Positions 11,464 through 21,814 of a DNA stretch of 64,000 bases are shown here, piece after piece. A program made the translations under genes and the position numbers. The notes under the pieces were generated by a model. That model was not told where the DNA came from and ran no database searches. It was given only the letters and a program-made list of their open reading frames with translations. The DNA comes from Cryptomeria japonica. Taxonomy: Eukaryota > Streptophyta > Pinopsida > Cupressales > Cupressaceae. Within the stretch, counting starts at the first letter, position 1. The number at the start of each line of letters is the position of its first letter. The stretch is from assembly GCF_030272615.1 (NCBI RefSeq), contig NC_081412.1:141710747-141774746 (forward strand), written 5' to 3'.

Positions 11464-13701
11464 ATGGTTGAAACCCGTCTTCAAAAATCTAGGAGAGAAA
11501 CTAAAGAGGCTCAAGAGTCCGCAAACATGAGTGTCTATGAGTATGACAATGATGTCTTTTTCAATACTGATCATAACACATTACCTGACATGGATGCCTA
11601 TAGAAACATTCCAAATGTTGAGAACATGGACACTACAAACAACAATGATACACACAATGACAATATGGACAACTTTTTTGTACATTCAGCAGATGTGGAA
11701 GAATCCATTATGGACCCCCGCTTCAATCGACTAATTGAGGAAATAATGAGGAGAGATAGACAATACTTCTTACAAATGATGGCACAAAGTGGAGCCAAGA
11801 TCCCTCATGATTTTGACATGTCTCAAATAATGGAACATAGACCTTTGCAACAAACTCACTCCAACATGGATCAAAGGAGGCCTAATAGTGGAGGCAATAA
11901 AGGACCACATATGGTGCCTGAATCACCATCATCTTTGTTTCAAAAACCAGAGGTCCCACATACACATGGTCAAGCATATGATACTCACCTTCGCAGACCA
12001 TTATGGAAGTCTTATGCAGAGAAATATGCTCAATCACATACCAATGCTAAGGATCAACCACCAAAGCAATTGGATATTCAAAGACATGCTCAAAATTTGG
12101 ACACAAGGAAACCCCGTGTCAAATTTGGGGGTAACACATTAGAACATGACATGCCTGTAGAGTATGGTATACATGGACAAAATAGATATTTCGTTCCTCA
12201 ACATGAATCTATACCAAGTGGTCCATATATGCAGCATCACTATAGACCTCCTCCATATGAACATGTGTGTGATCAATATCATCCATATATGCAACATGCT
12301 CCTCCTCCAATTGGTGACTCAAGCATAGGGTATGGTCCAAGAAGTCGATCTCCACCTAAGAACAATTTGGAGCAACAAATCAAGGACTTACTAAAGAAAA
12401 TGGAGGACATAAATACACCAAAGCCAACATACACAATGAGAGACATATGTCCCTATCCATTTGACAAAAGCATTCCAATGCCTCCTTTTCCTACACACTT
12501 TGTGATGCCTAAATTTGATAAGTATAGAGGAAAAGGGGATCCTAAGGCACACATAAGACAGTTTTTCACAGCTTGCATTGAGGTAGCTTCAGAAGAGACA
12601 TATTTGATGAGATTATTCCCACAGAGCCTAGGTGATCAAGCTATGGAATGGCTCTCCCAACTTCCACTTGGAATTAAGTCATGGGGTGACTTAGCAGAGG
12701 CATTTATTCAACATTTCTCCTACAATACAGAGACAGACATATCAGTCACTACTTTGTGCAACACCAAGCAAAAAGAGGGAGAGTCTTTTGCATCATTTTT
12801 ACAAAGATGGAGGAATCTAGCCAGCAGATGCTCTTGTGAAATTCCACAAAAACAAATGGTAGAAATGTTCACCCAAAATGTTAACAAAGACATTGGTTAT
12901 GATTTAAGAAAAGCTTGTTTGTCCACCTTTAAGGATGTCATTGAAAAAGGCTTAGTGATAGAAAAGGTCCTAATTGAACAAGGGGTCATTAAGATATTCA
13001 AGGAAAACAAAGATGACTTTAAAGGAAAAGACAAGCCAAGATTTTGGAATAAAAACAAGAACACAGTCAATGATGGTGTTGTTGATGCCAACCCAGTGCG
13101 ACCCAAATTCATTTTTTCCGGATCAAGCTCTACAAACAATCAGGTGAATACTCAAACAACTTCTAAATCACGAAGGAAGTACACTCCATTGGGAGAACCA
13201 CTTGAGTCATTTTTCAAGAAGCTTGTGGCAAACAAGGTAATCATAGTTCCAGATTTTCCTCCATATGAACCAAAGGTTAAACCAAATTGGTGGAATGATG
13301 ATGAATATTGTGAATTTCATAAGAGCAAGGGTCATAAGATAGGAAATTGCCATCGACTGAAGAACATCATACAAGATCTCATTGATAGGGGTGACATTGA
13401 GATTGAAGAGCACTCATCCAATCAAGAACATGAGATGTTTAAGGAACCATTCCCAAAACATGACAAAGGAAAAGCTAAAGTCACAGATGATCAAACCAAC
13501 TATACCAAAGCATCCTACAACTATGATTCAACTATCAATCACATCTCGATGGACAATTACGTCTCTACCATTATCATCAAGGACAAAAACCCTGAGAATT
13601 CTACCCAGAGACCCAAGATTGTCTTAAAAGGCATTGGATCTTCTTCCGAACCTACCTCTAAATGTCATGTTACAACCCGCCAAGGTAAATTCACTTTGTA
13701 A
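11464..13701 (+). CDS. G1 gag polyprotein (Ty3/gypsy, Tat type)
   Basis: Intact 745-residue frame from an ATG that follows a long leader. The N-terminus is basic then acidic and Asn/Asp-rich (about residues 1-80), followed by a His/Pro/Tyr-rich segment (about 130-300). The retrotransposon gag capsid fold is at about residues 340-490, with LMRLFPQSLGDQAMEWLSQL, SWGDLAEAFIQHF and FLQRWRNLASRC. A basic linker then leads to a knuckle CEFHKSKGHKIGNC near residue 615, spaced Cys-x2-His-x4-His-x4-Cys. It would assemble particles that package the element RNA. The closest relative in the window is G2 gag. The frame ends in TAA at 13699-13701 where G2 continues into protease, so this stop probably also disrupts protease expression. 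Confidence 0.92.
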   Translation: MVETRLQKSRRETKEAQESANMSVYEYDNDVFFNTDHNTLPDMDAYRNIPNVENMDTTNNNDTHNDNMDNFFVHSADVEESIMDPRFNRLIEEIMRRDRQYFLQMMAQSGAKIPHDFDMSQIMEHRPLQQTHSNMDQRRPNSGGNKGPHMVPESPSSLFQKPEVPHTHGQAYDTHLRRPLWKSYAEKYAQSHTNAKDQPPKQLDIQRHAQNLDTRKPRVKFGGNTLEHDMPVEYGIHGQNRYFVPQHESIPSGPYMQHHYRPPPYEHVCDQYHPYMQHAPPPIGDSSIGYGPRSRSPPKNNLEQQIKDLLKKMEDINTPKPTYTMRDICPYPFDKSIPMPPFPTHFVMPKFDKYRGKGDPKAHIRQFFTACIEVASEETYLMRLFPQSLGDQAMEWLSQLPLGIKSWGDLAEAFIQHFSYNTETDISVTTLCNTKQKEGESFASFLQRWRNLASRCSCEIPQKQMVEMFTQNVNKDIGYDLRKACLSTFKDVIEKGLVIEKVLIEQGVIKIFKENKDDFKGKDKPRFWNKNKNTVNDGVVDANPVRPKFIFSGSSSTNNQVNTQTTSKSRRKYTPLGEPLESFFKKLVANKVIIVPDFPPYEPKVKPNWWNDDEYCEFHKSKGHKIGNCHRLKNIIQDLIDRGDIEIEEHSSNQEHEMFKEPFPKHDKGKAKVTDDQTNYTKASYNYDSTINHISMDNYVSTIIIKDKNPENSTQRPKIVLKGIGSSSEPTSKCHVTTRQGKFTL

Positions 13702-14988
13702 GGTGCTCCAGCAAAAAACACCACTTCCTCATCAACCAAACCTAAGTATGACCTTGTAGAACAGTTAGGGAAGACACCCGCACTCATCTCCATACTTGAA
13801 CTCTTGCGCATATCCCCCGCACATAAAGCTATTCTTGACAAAATCTTGAGAGACACTGCCATTCCTACTGATCTGAACGTGGACCAGTTTCAAGCCATGG
13901 TGGGATACCTTTCCATTCCACACTCCCTTACACTCACAGAAGCTGATGACGCCTCTATAAGTCAGCCACATAATGCACCTTTACACATTGGAGGCTTCAT
14001 ACACAAACATAGAATCAAACGAGTCCTGATAGATGGAGGAGCAGGTCTAAACATTTGTACATTGAGCACTATTAAACAATTGGGATATTCTGACAAAGCT
14101 GTGAATTCTACAAACAAAATTACTATCAAAGCATATGATGATGAAGAGCGTTCATCCAAGGGTACAGTCACCTTACCTCTCAGAGTTGGGCCAGTTACAA
14201 AGGATGTGGTTTGTCAAGTACTTGATCTTGATCTCACATACAACATATTGCTAGGATGTCCTTGGATTCATGAAATGAGTGTAGTCCCATCTACATATCA
14301 TCAATGTATCAAGTTTCCACACAATGGAGTTGAAGTGACCGTCAAAGCTGACCCTAATCCATTCATATATTGCAACAATCTGTGACCTAGATCAGAAATA
14401 ATAATTCCAACCAATCGAGAGGTTATTCCTTCGTCAACATATGTGGATCCAGAATCCTTGAAACCTTCGACATCAAAGCAAACAGAGCTCAAAGAAAAGT
14501 TAAAGATTAAGGACACAGGATGTGGTGAGTATATATTTCATGTTGACCAACTCCCACTATCTCCTAAGATATTTAGTCGACATGAACAATCTACAAACAA
14601 TTTGCAAGGAATTGGGTGTGAACCACCTAGTTTTGTGGCTACTAAGTCTGAATGCAAATCTCCTCTAGTGGTGCAAGCAACTCTTGATATTGATGATCCT
14701 AAGAGTGGTTCCAACAAAGAATCTATTGAGCATATCGCCAACTCTCTTGAGAACTCACATAGCTTTACCATTTCATCCACTCATTCCATTTCCACTCCTC
14801 TCCCAGACTTGGATCAACAAGAATTAGAAAATCCCTTACTCATTGGGGATCACAAATCAAGCTTTGAAAATAAAAATCTAAAAGTTGAAAATAAAGAGAA
14901 GTCCTTTAGTCCAAATCAAAATCAAAAGCTACTGGACTCTACAAAAATCAAAGTCAAGGATAAAAATCCTATGAAATAAAAAGAACAA
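13702..14988 (+). pseudogene. G1 aspartic protease region, interrupted
   Basis: In the same frame as gag after its stop. It reads KTPALISILELLRISPAHK, DQFQAMVGYL and then the protease core RVLIDGGAGLNICTL near 14017-14060, where Asp-Gly-Gly-Ala replaces the usual Asp-Ser-Gly-Ala. The flap and second half follow (ITIKAYDDEERSSKGTV, YNILLGCPWIHEM). A TGA at 14383-14385 interrupts where G2 reads on. A Ser-rich linker runs to a TAA at 14977-14979. The catalytic Asp is present, so the fold may have been active before the stops. It should cleave the gag polyprotein. Confidence 0.82.
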
Positions 14989-15594
14989 GAGTTGATCTCC
15001 CCTAATATCAAAATAACGGGGGGCAAAAGTTCTAGAATTTTACGTCAAAAAGCATACTTGTTGATCCTAAGTCTTCATCATGCTATCATACTTTCACTTC
15101 TTTTTGCAATCATAAGCCTTCATAACTCATCCACTTGTTCCACACATCATTTCCCTTCTAGCGATACATCATGGACCTTTAATGGAGCTTCCTTGAGGGA
15201 CTTTGTTATCAGGGATGCCCAAACTTCTTTAGGTGACACGCATACGAGCCTATGTAGTCCACACACTAGTAATTCTATCTCAGTTCCTTTATCAAGGAAG
15301 ACAATCACTCGAGCTACACATCATTTAGTCAAGGAACAATGCAGCTACAATCATAAAGTCAAACCTCACACATTTGAGGTAGGTGACTTAGTTCTCAAAG
15401 AAAATCCTCAAAATTAGCAAGACAGAGAGAAGAAGGGAAAGTTCGAACCAAATTGGCTTGGTCCTTACATCATTACAACAACCTATGGATCCGGTGCATA
15501 TCAGCTCTCAACTTCAGATGGCGAACCTTTGGAGGATCCTATCAACAACATGCACCTTTGCAAGTTTTACACATATCTCTTCAAAGTATCCTAA
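14989..15594 (+). pseudogene. G1 integrase C-terminal remnant after a large deletion
   Basis: The gag-protease frame continues through about 300 bases of unknown origin and then enters the integrase C-terminus at about 15340: YNHKVKPHTFEVGDLVLKENP, a TAG at 15415-15417, then FEPNWLGPYIITTTYGSGAYQLSTS and DPINNMHLCKFYT, ending at 15594. The wording matches the G2 integrase tail at 39805-40037 closely. The G-patch, reverse transcriptase, both RNase H domains and the integrase core found in G2 are missing. A G-rich GGGGGGCAAAAG at about 15018-15029 sits near the deletion joint and resembles a polypurine tract. Confidence 0.8.
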
Positions 15595-17250
15595 TTCAAA
15601 AATTAAATAAAATAAAAAAATACAAAAAAAAATCGTTACTTGGTGAAAACCTGGCAAACAGGCGCCTTGTGGCACAAAAAACATTGAAAAATTGAAAAAA
15701 GTAAAGAGAAATAATTTTGTCCAACAGTGAAAACCACTTTGGTGGCACCCTGGGCAAGTACCATGGTGAAAACTAGGTCACCAGCACCATGTGTAGAGAC
15801 ATTGCTCCTCCCTCCTTCAGGATTCACTTTCATCCTTTCACTTTGCACACACTCACAACCTATTCATTCATAATAAACTTACCCATTCCCATCATGGCTT
15901 GTTATTGATCTACCCAGGATTGGTTAGCCATTCATAATAAACCTCCCTTTTCACCTCCCTTTCCATCCATAATAAATCAGATCCTATCTGTGGCTAAGAC
16001 AAATCCTATGTCTAGTGATGGGTGTGGAACTGAGAACATCGCATGTTTCGAGGAGTACAGTTTCTTCCAGCTTCCTTTAGTCTATCCATGCACAATCCGC
16101 AATAAAGCAACATTTGCATCACAGATCCACAATAAAGTTTCATCTTCTCCGCAATAAAGTATCAGTTTCATGGATTCAGTCAGTTTCAGATGAGACACAG
16201 TAGCAACAATGGGCATCAACAAATCAAATCTGTCAACAGACTCAGACAACATTATGGTTCAGTGCTATCTATCCTTTTTGTGAAAGTAAACATTGTGACC
16301 ACAATCAAATAAGACTTATACAAGTGACAAGAGACACTAAACTTGAGGACTACAGTGGATGTTGGTGTCGAGTCTTGGTTTTCTTTTGATTTCATCTTTT
16401 AGTGACATGTCTTTTAGCTTTTCCAGGATGTCTCTGACTAGAGATTCTATCTCCAAGATGTCTTTGACTAGAAAGGCGAGGATGGGGTATTGTCACCTAT
16501 TTTCTTTTGCTATCTATGGATTGTCTTTTAGTAATACTATGACTTGTCCAAGGATATGAGGACACTGTGAGTCTAGTATGAACTGGGGCATTCCTTGTTT
16601 GTGACTGTCTTATCTCCATGCAAATAGGTACAATGACTTTCTGGGTCGAACATATGCTTCGATTGTCATAACCTACTTGCCATAATAAAGCTCAATGATG
16701 ATAACGCACAAGAAGCTCTTTCACTTTCATATCTTCTATCTTCCATCCCCCTTTCTTGATTGACTTCCATTGTCCTTCTCGAGTCCGCGTAGCCTGCTAT
16801 CACATGACTAAGTATAATGACAAACCAAAAACATTTGCATTTCATGTAGTTGCACCTGCATTACCACATATAAGTATTTCATACATACATATAGATATCA
16901 TAATCGCATCACATCCTGCACACAACACATGTTAGCACATTTTACATTTTCATCATGAAAATAGTCATTTGCATTATCATATTCATCTCTATTACATATA
17001 TTCACATTTACATCATGCATACACATATAAAACATAAAAAAACAAAAAAAAATATTGCATTTCATCATGTACATATTTGTATCCATGTCGTAAGCATCAC
17101 ATAAAACATACATCATGAAACATCTCATCACATAGGTACACATGCATATAGCTGCTGCAAAGATGAATCATCTCATATATATATATATAAAGTGTCATGA
17201 TACAATGATGTCAAAATCATATGGCTACAATCACCCGCAGGTGTCTACAT
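15595..17250 (+). other. G1 3' noncoding region with motifs shared with G2
   Basis: No sense gene was found. At 15642-15666 lies GTGAAAACCTGGCAAACAGG followed by CGCC, and at 15726-15780 a related segment; both have counterparts in G2 at 40187-40254, directly after integrase. Seven AATAAA hexamers, the plant poly(A) signal type, occur at 15872, 15936, 15970, 16101, 16131, 16152 and 16684. From 16830 to 17150 the sequence is CAT-rich and low in complexity. Confidence 0.6.
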
Positions 17251-17259
17251 CATCATACA

Positions 17260-19212
17260 AAACTGGTACAATACTGATACATAGGGAGCCCTCTACGACT
17301 ATGATGAACTCCATCCCTCGGAGCCGCCTGGCCTCGACGGAATCTGAGCCCCCGTAGGACCCGCCCCAGGATCATCCCTCCTATCCCCTCTATCTGGTGG
17401 TGGTGAAGGACCCATAACCCCACCACTAGACTCCTGTCTCCTCTGGCTCCCTCCTGTAGCTGTCGTTGTCCGTGATGGTCTATGGAAGCTCCTCGCCTAC
17501 TGATCAGCTGGCACTGCACCATAATAGAGATCCCGCCAGTAGGCAATCTCCTCCCCTACCCACAGGACATAAGCATATCCAACCCCTGTGTCCTCTGCCG
17601 CCTACCTCCCAGCCCTCACTGCTGTCTCAGCCTCTGTGTAGTGCTGAATGGCCTGGTCCCGCTCCCACTCAGTATCTCTGAGCCGCCTCCTGAGTCTATC
17701 CCTCTCCCTCTCCAGGTCCTGGATCTCATCTGCCTATCCCTGGAAGATCTCCCTCAGCTCAATCAGCTCATCCTCCTCTGCCTCAGCCCCCTGTGGCTCC
17801 CCCTATAGGGGTGCCTGCCCCTGTGCCTGTGCCTGTACTGGTGCCTGTCCTTGTACCTGCACCTGTCTGGGACCCTGTGCTACTGGCACCTATAGTAGTA
17901 ATCCACCGCGACCTCTCACCATCCAAGCCTGCCTATCCTCTCCACCCTCCCTCCGCGGCACCACCCTCCTCTCTCTAGCTGCCCCCCTCCTCGTCCGTCG
18001 ACCTCTACCCCCATCATCTCCATCATCATCCCCATCCCCACCACCATCTCTATCTAGTAGCTCTCCTAGATCTGTCAGGTGTGGGAATGGATGCTCGGCC
18101 CAGTATGTTGTGTACTCGACATCCATGCTGGGATCCTCAATCTCTGGCCACATGTCCCAGGGTAAGGGCATCATCTCCACTAGCTGTGTAACAACCTGAT
18201 CATATGATAGTAAGGGCCCAAACTATGGTTGATCCTTGACAGTCTGTGCATACATGCCTGAACCCCGTGGCATCCGCTGAATCCTGCCGAACTGCCTGCC
18301 CACCCTGTCCACTAGCTGCCTCTCCAGTACATAGGGCATCTGCCCAATCAGATACCTACTCCAGAAGGTGTAGGGCAGCTCTACCGCATCATCCTCCCAC
18401 TGCTCACATCCCAGGTATGGCCTCCATATAACCATATCAATGTCATCAATCACCCGGTGCCAGTGCTCTAACCTGCCAATCTGTGGCTGCAAAGTGATCA
18501 TGTCGTACAAGTGTACGAAACTGCGTCCGTGACCTCTACCCCTGAAATGTATCGGTCTCGTCACTGGCAGATGCTCATAAGCCCACACCTGCAACAATGT
18601 GACCCCGCAGTCCAATCCCACTGACCCATGGTACACAAACTGATGTAGCTCATAATACAGGTGTGCTAGCACACATGATCCCCAGACATATCTGGTGTGC
18701 TATGTCACCAGTGTCTCCAATGCACCTCCTTAGCCCACAGCCAACCCTCATGTCGCTCTATCAGGACACAAGAACCCACTTATCGCTCCTCCTATCACTA
18801 CTGGAAGTGCTAATCCTGTAGCTATCATGGTGTCCCAAGCCACATGCCCTACCCTCATCTCCAGTCCTGGGTCCTGGAACACTCATCTTAGGGCCTCCTT
18901 GTCTGCATCTCGATCATAGGGAATTAGCTCCCCATTGATCGGTATCCTCAGGATCCTGTATACATCCTCGAGGGTGACTGCCATCTCCCCCATCGGTAAA
19001 TGAAAGGTGCAAGTCTCAGAGTGCCACCTCTCCGCCAGTGCAGTCAACAGTCCCATGTTCGTTTGAAACTCAGGCACATACAGAATATGTCTCAGACCCA
19101 TAGCCTCAATAGCCGCTTGGTCCTCGAAGGTTAGCTTAGGTCGCAATCTTTGCGTCGATGGGAACCTCTCCCATGACTCCAACATAGGCAAATACTCTTG
19201 TAGTCAAGCAAA
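17260..19212 (-). pseudogene. Antisense plant mobile domain (PMD) gene carried by G1
   Basis: Read on the minus strand, one frame from about 19200 to 17890 gives a PMD (MAIN-like / aminotransferase-like plant mobile domain) protein. The first part reads GLLTALAERWHSETCTFHLP, MAVTLEDVYRILRIPINGE; the second reads VLAHLYYELHQF, TLLQVWAYEHLPVTRP, VIWRPYL, LERQLVDRVGRQFGRIQ. Both are signature PMD wording. An acidic-basic linker, a Gln/Ala/Pro repeat (17808-17875) and a coiled coil (ELIELREIF, LERERDRLRRRLRDTEWERD) follow, in part in another frame. At least five in-frame stops interrupt the domain, four between 18670 and 18885 and one at about 18223. The segment is clearly GC-richer than the rest of G1. 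PMD genes in plants occur both as host genes and inside transposons. Here it lies wholly inside an LTR element, so it is a passenger gene, now dead. Confidence 0.85.
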
Positions 19213-19228
19213 TCAATCATGTTAGTCA

Positions 19229-19555
19229 TAGTGGCATTCACTGTTCATAACAAAATGCTACTTTTTCATCTAAGTGCATATGGTACTCTATCCTAGTGAT
19301 ACTCATTGTTCATCACAAAGTGTTGCTTCTATCCTAGTGACACTCATTGTTCATCACAAAGTGTTGCTTCTATCCTAGTGGTACTCCCTGTTTATCACAA
19401 AGTACTATGTGTTTTGCACTCCCTGTTCATCACAAAGTCCTCCTCACATTTGCACTCCCTGTTCATCACAAAGTGCTGCTCATATTTTGGTACTCACTGT
19501 TCATCACAAAGTACTATATCTTGGTACTCACTATTCCTCACAAAGTGCCTTGATC
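19229..19555. repeat. Degenerate minisatellite upstream of the antisense PMD gene
   Basis: About eight tandem units of 34-41 bp share a core ACTCATTGTTCATCACAAAG and a variable tail such as TGTTGCTTCTATCCTAGTG. Because the PMD gene reads leftwards from 19200, the array lies just upstream of its start and could have been part of its promoter region; that role is inference. Confidence 0.85.
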
Positions 19556-20174
19556 TATCCTATCCTAGGGCCTCTGCTTGAGTGAATCCTCTTGAGTAGT
19601 TTCCTAATTGGCAACGTATGTTCTATCACAAAATTGTTAATCCTAGCCCTATTTGTTATCCTAGTCTTCTTAGAGGACCTACTTGAGTGAATCCTCTCAG
19701 CAGCTTATCCAATCGACAACATATGTTCATCATAGAACTGCCAATTTGACTTAGAAGACAAAAATTCACATTTTTAGACACAAACGTGCTTTCTTGACAT
19801 AAACGTGCATTTATTACATTACCTAGCATGCATTAATGACAATAATAAATGCATCAAAGTACAAGGAGGTTTTGTGGTATTTACTGGCTCTCCTGCCTCT
19901 GCTGGCCTCTAGAATCGGCGAACGCGGTCGAATCTGTGAACAAAGGCCATCGCTGCTAACTGCTGCTACTCTATTTTCGCTCTGCACTCTGATCTCTTGG
20001 ATGTGTGGATGAAAATGAGGATGTATTTCCCTCGTGGTCTATCTTATAGACTACCCTAGCCCTCGTTTCCTGAGTCAGTCTTCATTATTCCATGACTCTG
20101 TCACTTTATCTGGTCAGTCCATTCTATCCCGTCTTTCTTATCGAGAGATTGTCTGTGATCTTTCCAGACATTTT
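19556..20174. other. G1 3' region without recognised gene
   Basis: No coding region, RNA gene or clear repeat was seen, apart from a short direct repeat around 19570-19740 (GTGAATCCTCT..CAACRTATGTTCATC type, two copies). Confidence 0.4.
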
Positions 20175-20185
20175 TCATCCAATCT

Positions 20186-20289
20186 TTCAAGGGGGCATAT
20201 CATTCCCATCTTGGGGCAACTCTGTATCAGTTCATCTTATCTTCTTTGAAACAACGGGACAAGCCGCATTGTCTCAAAGAGGGGCAAAA
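20186..20289 (+). promoter_or_regulatory. G1 polypurine tract with adjoining stem-loop
   Basis: The polypurine tract AAAGAGGGGCAAAA (20276-20289) directly precedes the 3' LTR and would prime plus-strand DNA synthesis. TCTTTGAAAC (20243-20252) can pair with GTCTCAAAGA (20271-20280), which overlaps the tract. A second G-rich motif AAGGGGGCATATCATTCCCA starts near 20189. All three elements recur at the same positions in G2 (42416-42528). Confidence 0.75.
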
Positions 20290-21072
20290 TGTAGACACCT
20301 AAAATTGTCCAGTCTAATTAAATAAATATTTTATTTATTTAATTATCTAAGCTTAATTCTTCTATTAATTAAATAAATCTTTATTTATTTAATTAATTCA
20401 TTTATTCTCTTCTAGCCTTATTTCTCATTTAAATAAATACATTTATTTATTTAAATTATCCTTTTCCTAAATTAAATAAATATCTTATTTATTTAATTGA
20501 TCCCACTTCTTCTATTAATTAAATAAATCTTCATTTATTTAATTAATTCATTAACCTTTTTTACCCATGACACATGTCATTCATCTCTTAATTCCTACAC
20601 TACCTACCCCTTTCATTATTTTATTATTTCTTTTACCTACCCTTTAATCATAGCGACCTCCTTTTACACCTCTCAATCTTATCCCTCCATTTCATATAGT
20701 GTCTTCCATATAAGGAGATGCTTCCTTCATTATCAAACCCTGGCTAATCAATTTATGCACTTGACTACACTACGCTTTTGAGCATATGTGATCCTACTTG
20801 CAACCACATTCCATTCTTTGTTGAGCTCTTGTGCACATAAAATTTGAGAGAAAATATATCAAGCAAGATCAATGGAGATAGGAAGAATGGAGATCAAAAC
20901 CCTATTGGACATGTGATAGTATAATCTTTGTGATTTCATTTGATTTGCATTGTCTTAGGTAATCTTCATATGTTATGGTGGATCTTTTTTGTTGTTAGGC
21001 TAGGGTTTTTGTGGTTGAATTCATTTAGCCTTTCAATATTGTTATTGTTGTTATCCATTTTCACCATATACA
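20290..21072 (+). repeat. G1 3' LTR
   Basis: Begins TGTAGACACC and ends ATATACA, followed by the target duplication CTTCT at 21073-21077. It matches the 5' LTR at about 98% by eye, apart from one extra segment of about 18 bp near 20325 that adds half an AT-rich inverted repeat. Confidence 0.95.
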
Positions 21073-21077
21073 CTTCT

Positions 21078-21748
21078 ATCTCCCTCTCTTATTGTTTCTC
21101 TCCCCTCTCTCCATTCTCTCGATCCTTGCTTCTTCCTCCCACCCTCTATCTTTCCCCATCCCTTGGTCTCTCCTTCCCTCTATCTTTACCTCTCTACCTC
21201 TACATCTCTATCTCACTACCTACCTCTCTCACCATCTATCTCTCTCTCACCTCTATCTTCCACCTAGTTCTCTCACCCCTCTCTCCCTAGGATCTAGGTC
21301 TCTTCACTCTCTAGTTATTTACTTCCCTCTCCATCTCTCTACCTATTTCCTTACCAATATTTACCTCTTCCTTACCTCTCTACATCTCCCTTCTCTAGGT
21401 CTCTCCCACCATCTCTCCTCTACCTTTCCTTCCCTTCTCACCTTGTCTCTATTCATGCCCCCTTCCTCTCTCTTCCCTCTCTCCCTCTCTCTCTCCTCAT
21501 CCCTATGTCTCTCCCTCCCTCAATATATACCTCTTTCTACCTCTCCCTCCCTCAATATATACCTCTATCTATCTCTCCCTCCCTATCTCATTACCCATTT
21601 CTATTCCCCTCTATCTCTCTCCCTAGGCTCTAGGTCTATCACCTCTAGATAAATAAAGCCCAAGTGAGAGAGAGGGAGGGAAAGACAAGGAGACACCTAA
21701 GAGAAAGGGGGTGGAAGGGAGGGGTTGATGGAAAGAGAGGGAGAGACC

Positions 21749-21814
<66 letters not shown>

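Larger units (their letters stand above)
8429..21077 (+). mobile_element. G1: internally deleted Tat-type Ty3/gypsy retrotransposon
   Basis: Complete insertion with LTRs at 8434-9198 and 20290-21072 and a 5-bp target duplication CTTCT at 8429-8433 and 21073-21077. Removing it restores the sequence of unit A around 1490. The internal order is primer site, long leader, gag, protease, a remnant of the integrase C-terminus, a 4.7 kb 3' region with an antisense PMD gene, and a polypurine tract. Reverse transcriptase, RNase H and the integrase core are absent, so the element is non-autonomous. The two LTRs differ by about 15 substitutions and one indel of roughly 18 bp, so it is fairly young. Confidence 0.93.

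Noticed and set aside
17482-18199. Plus-strand Pro/Ser/Leu-rich frames
   Set aside because: Shadows of the GC-rich antisense PMD gene, whose minus-strand wording is specific.
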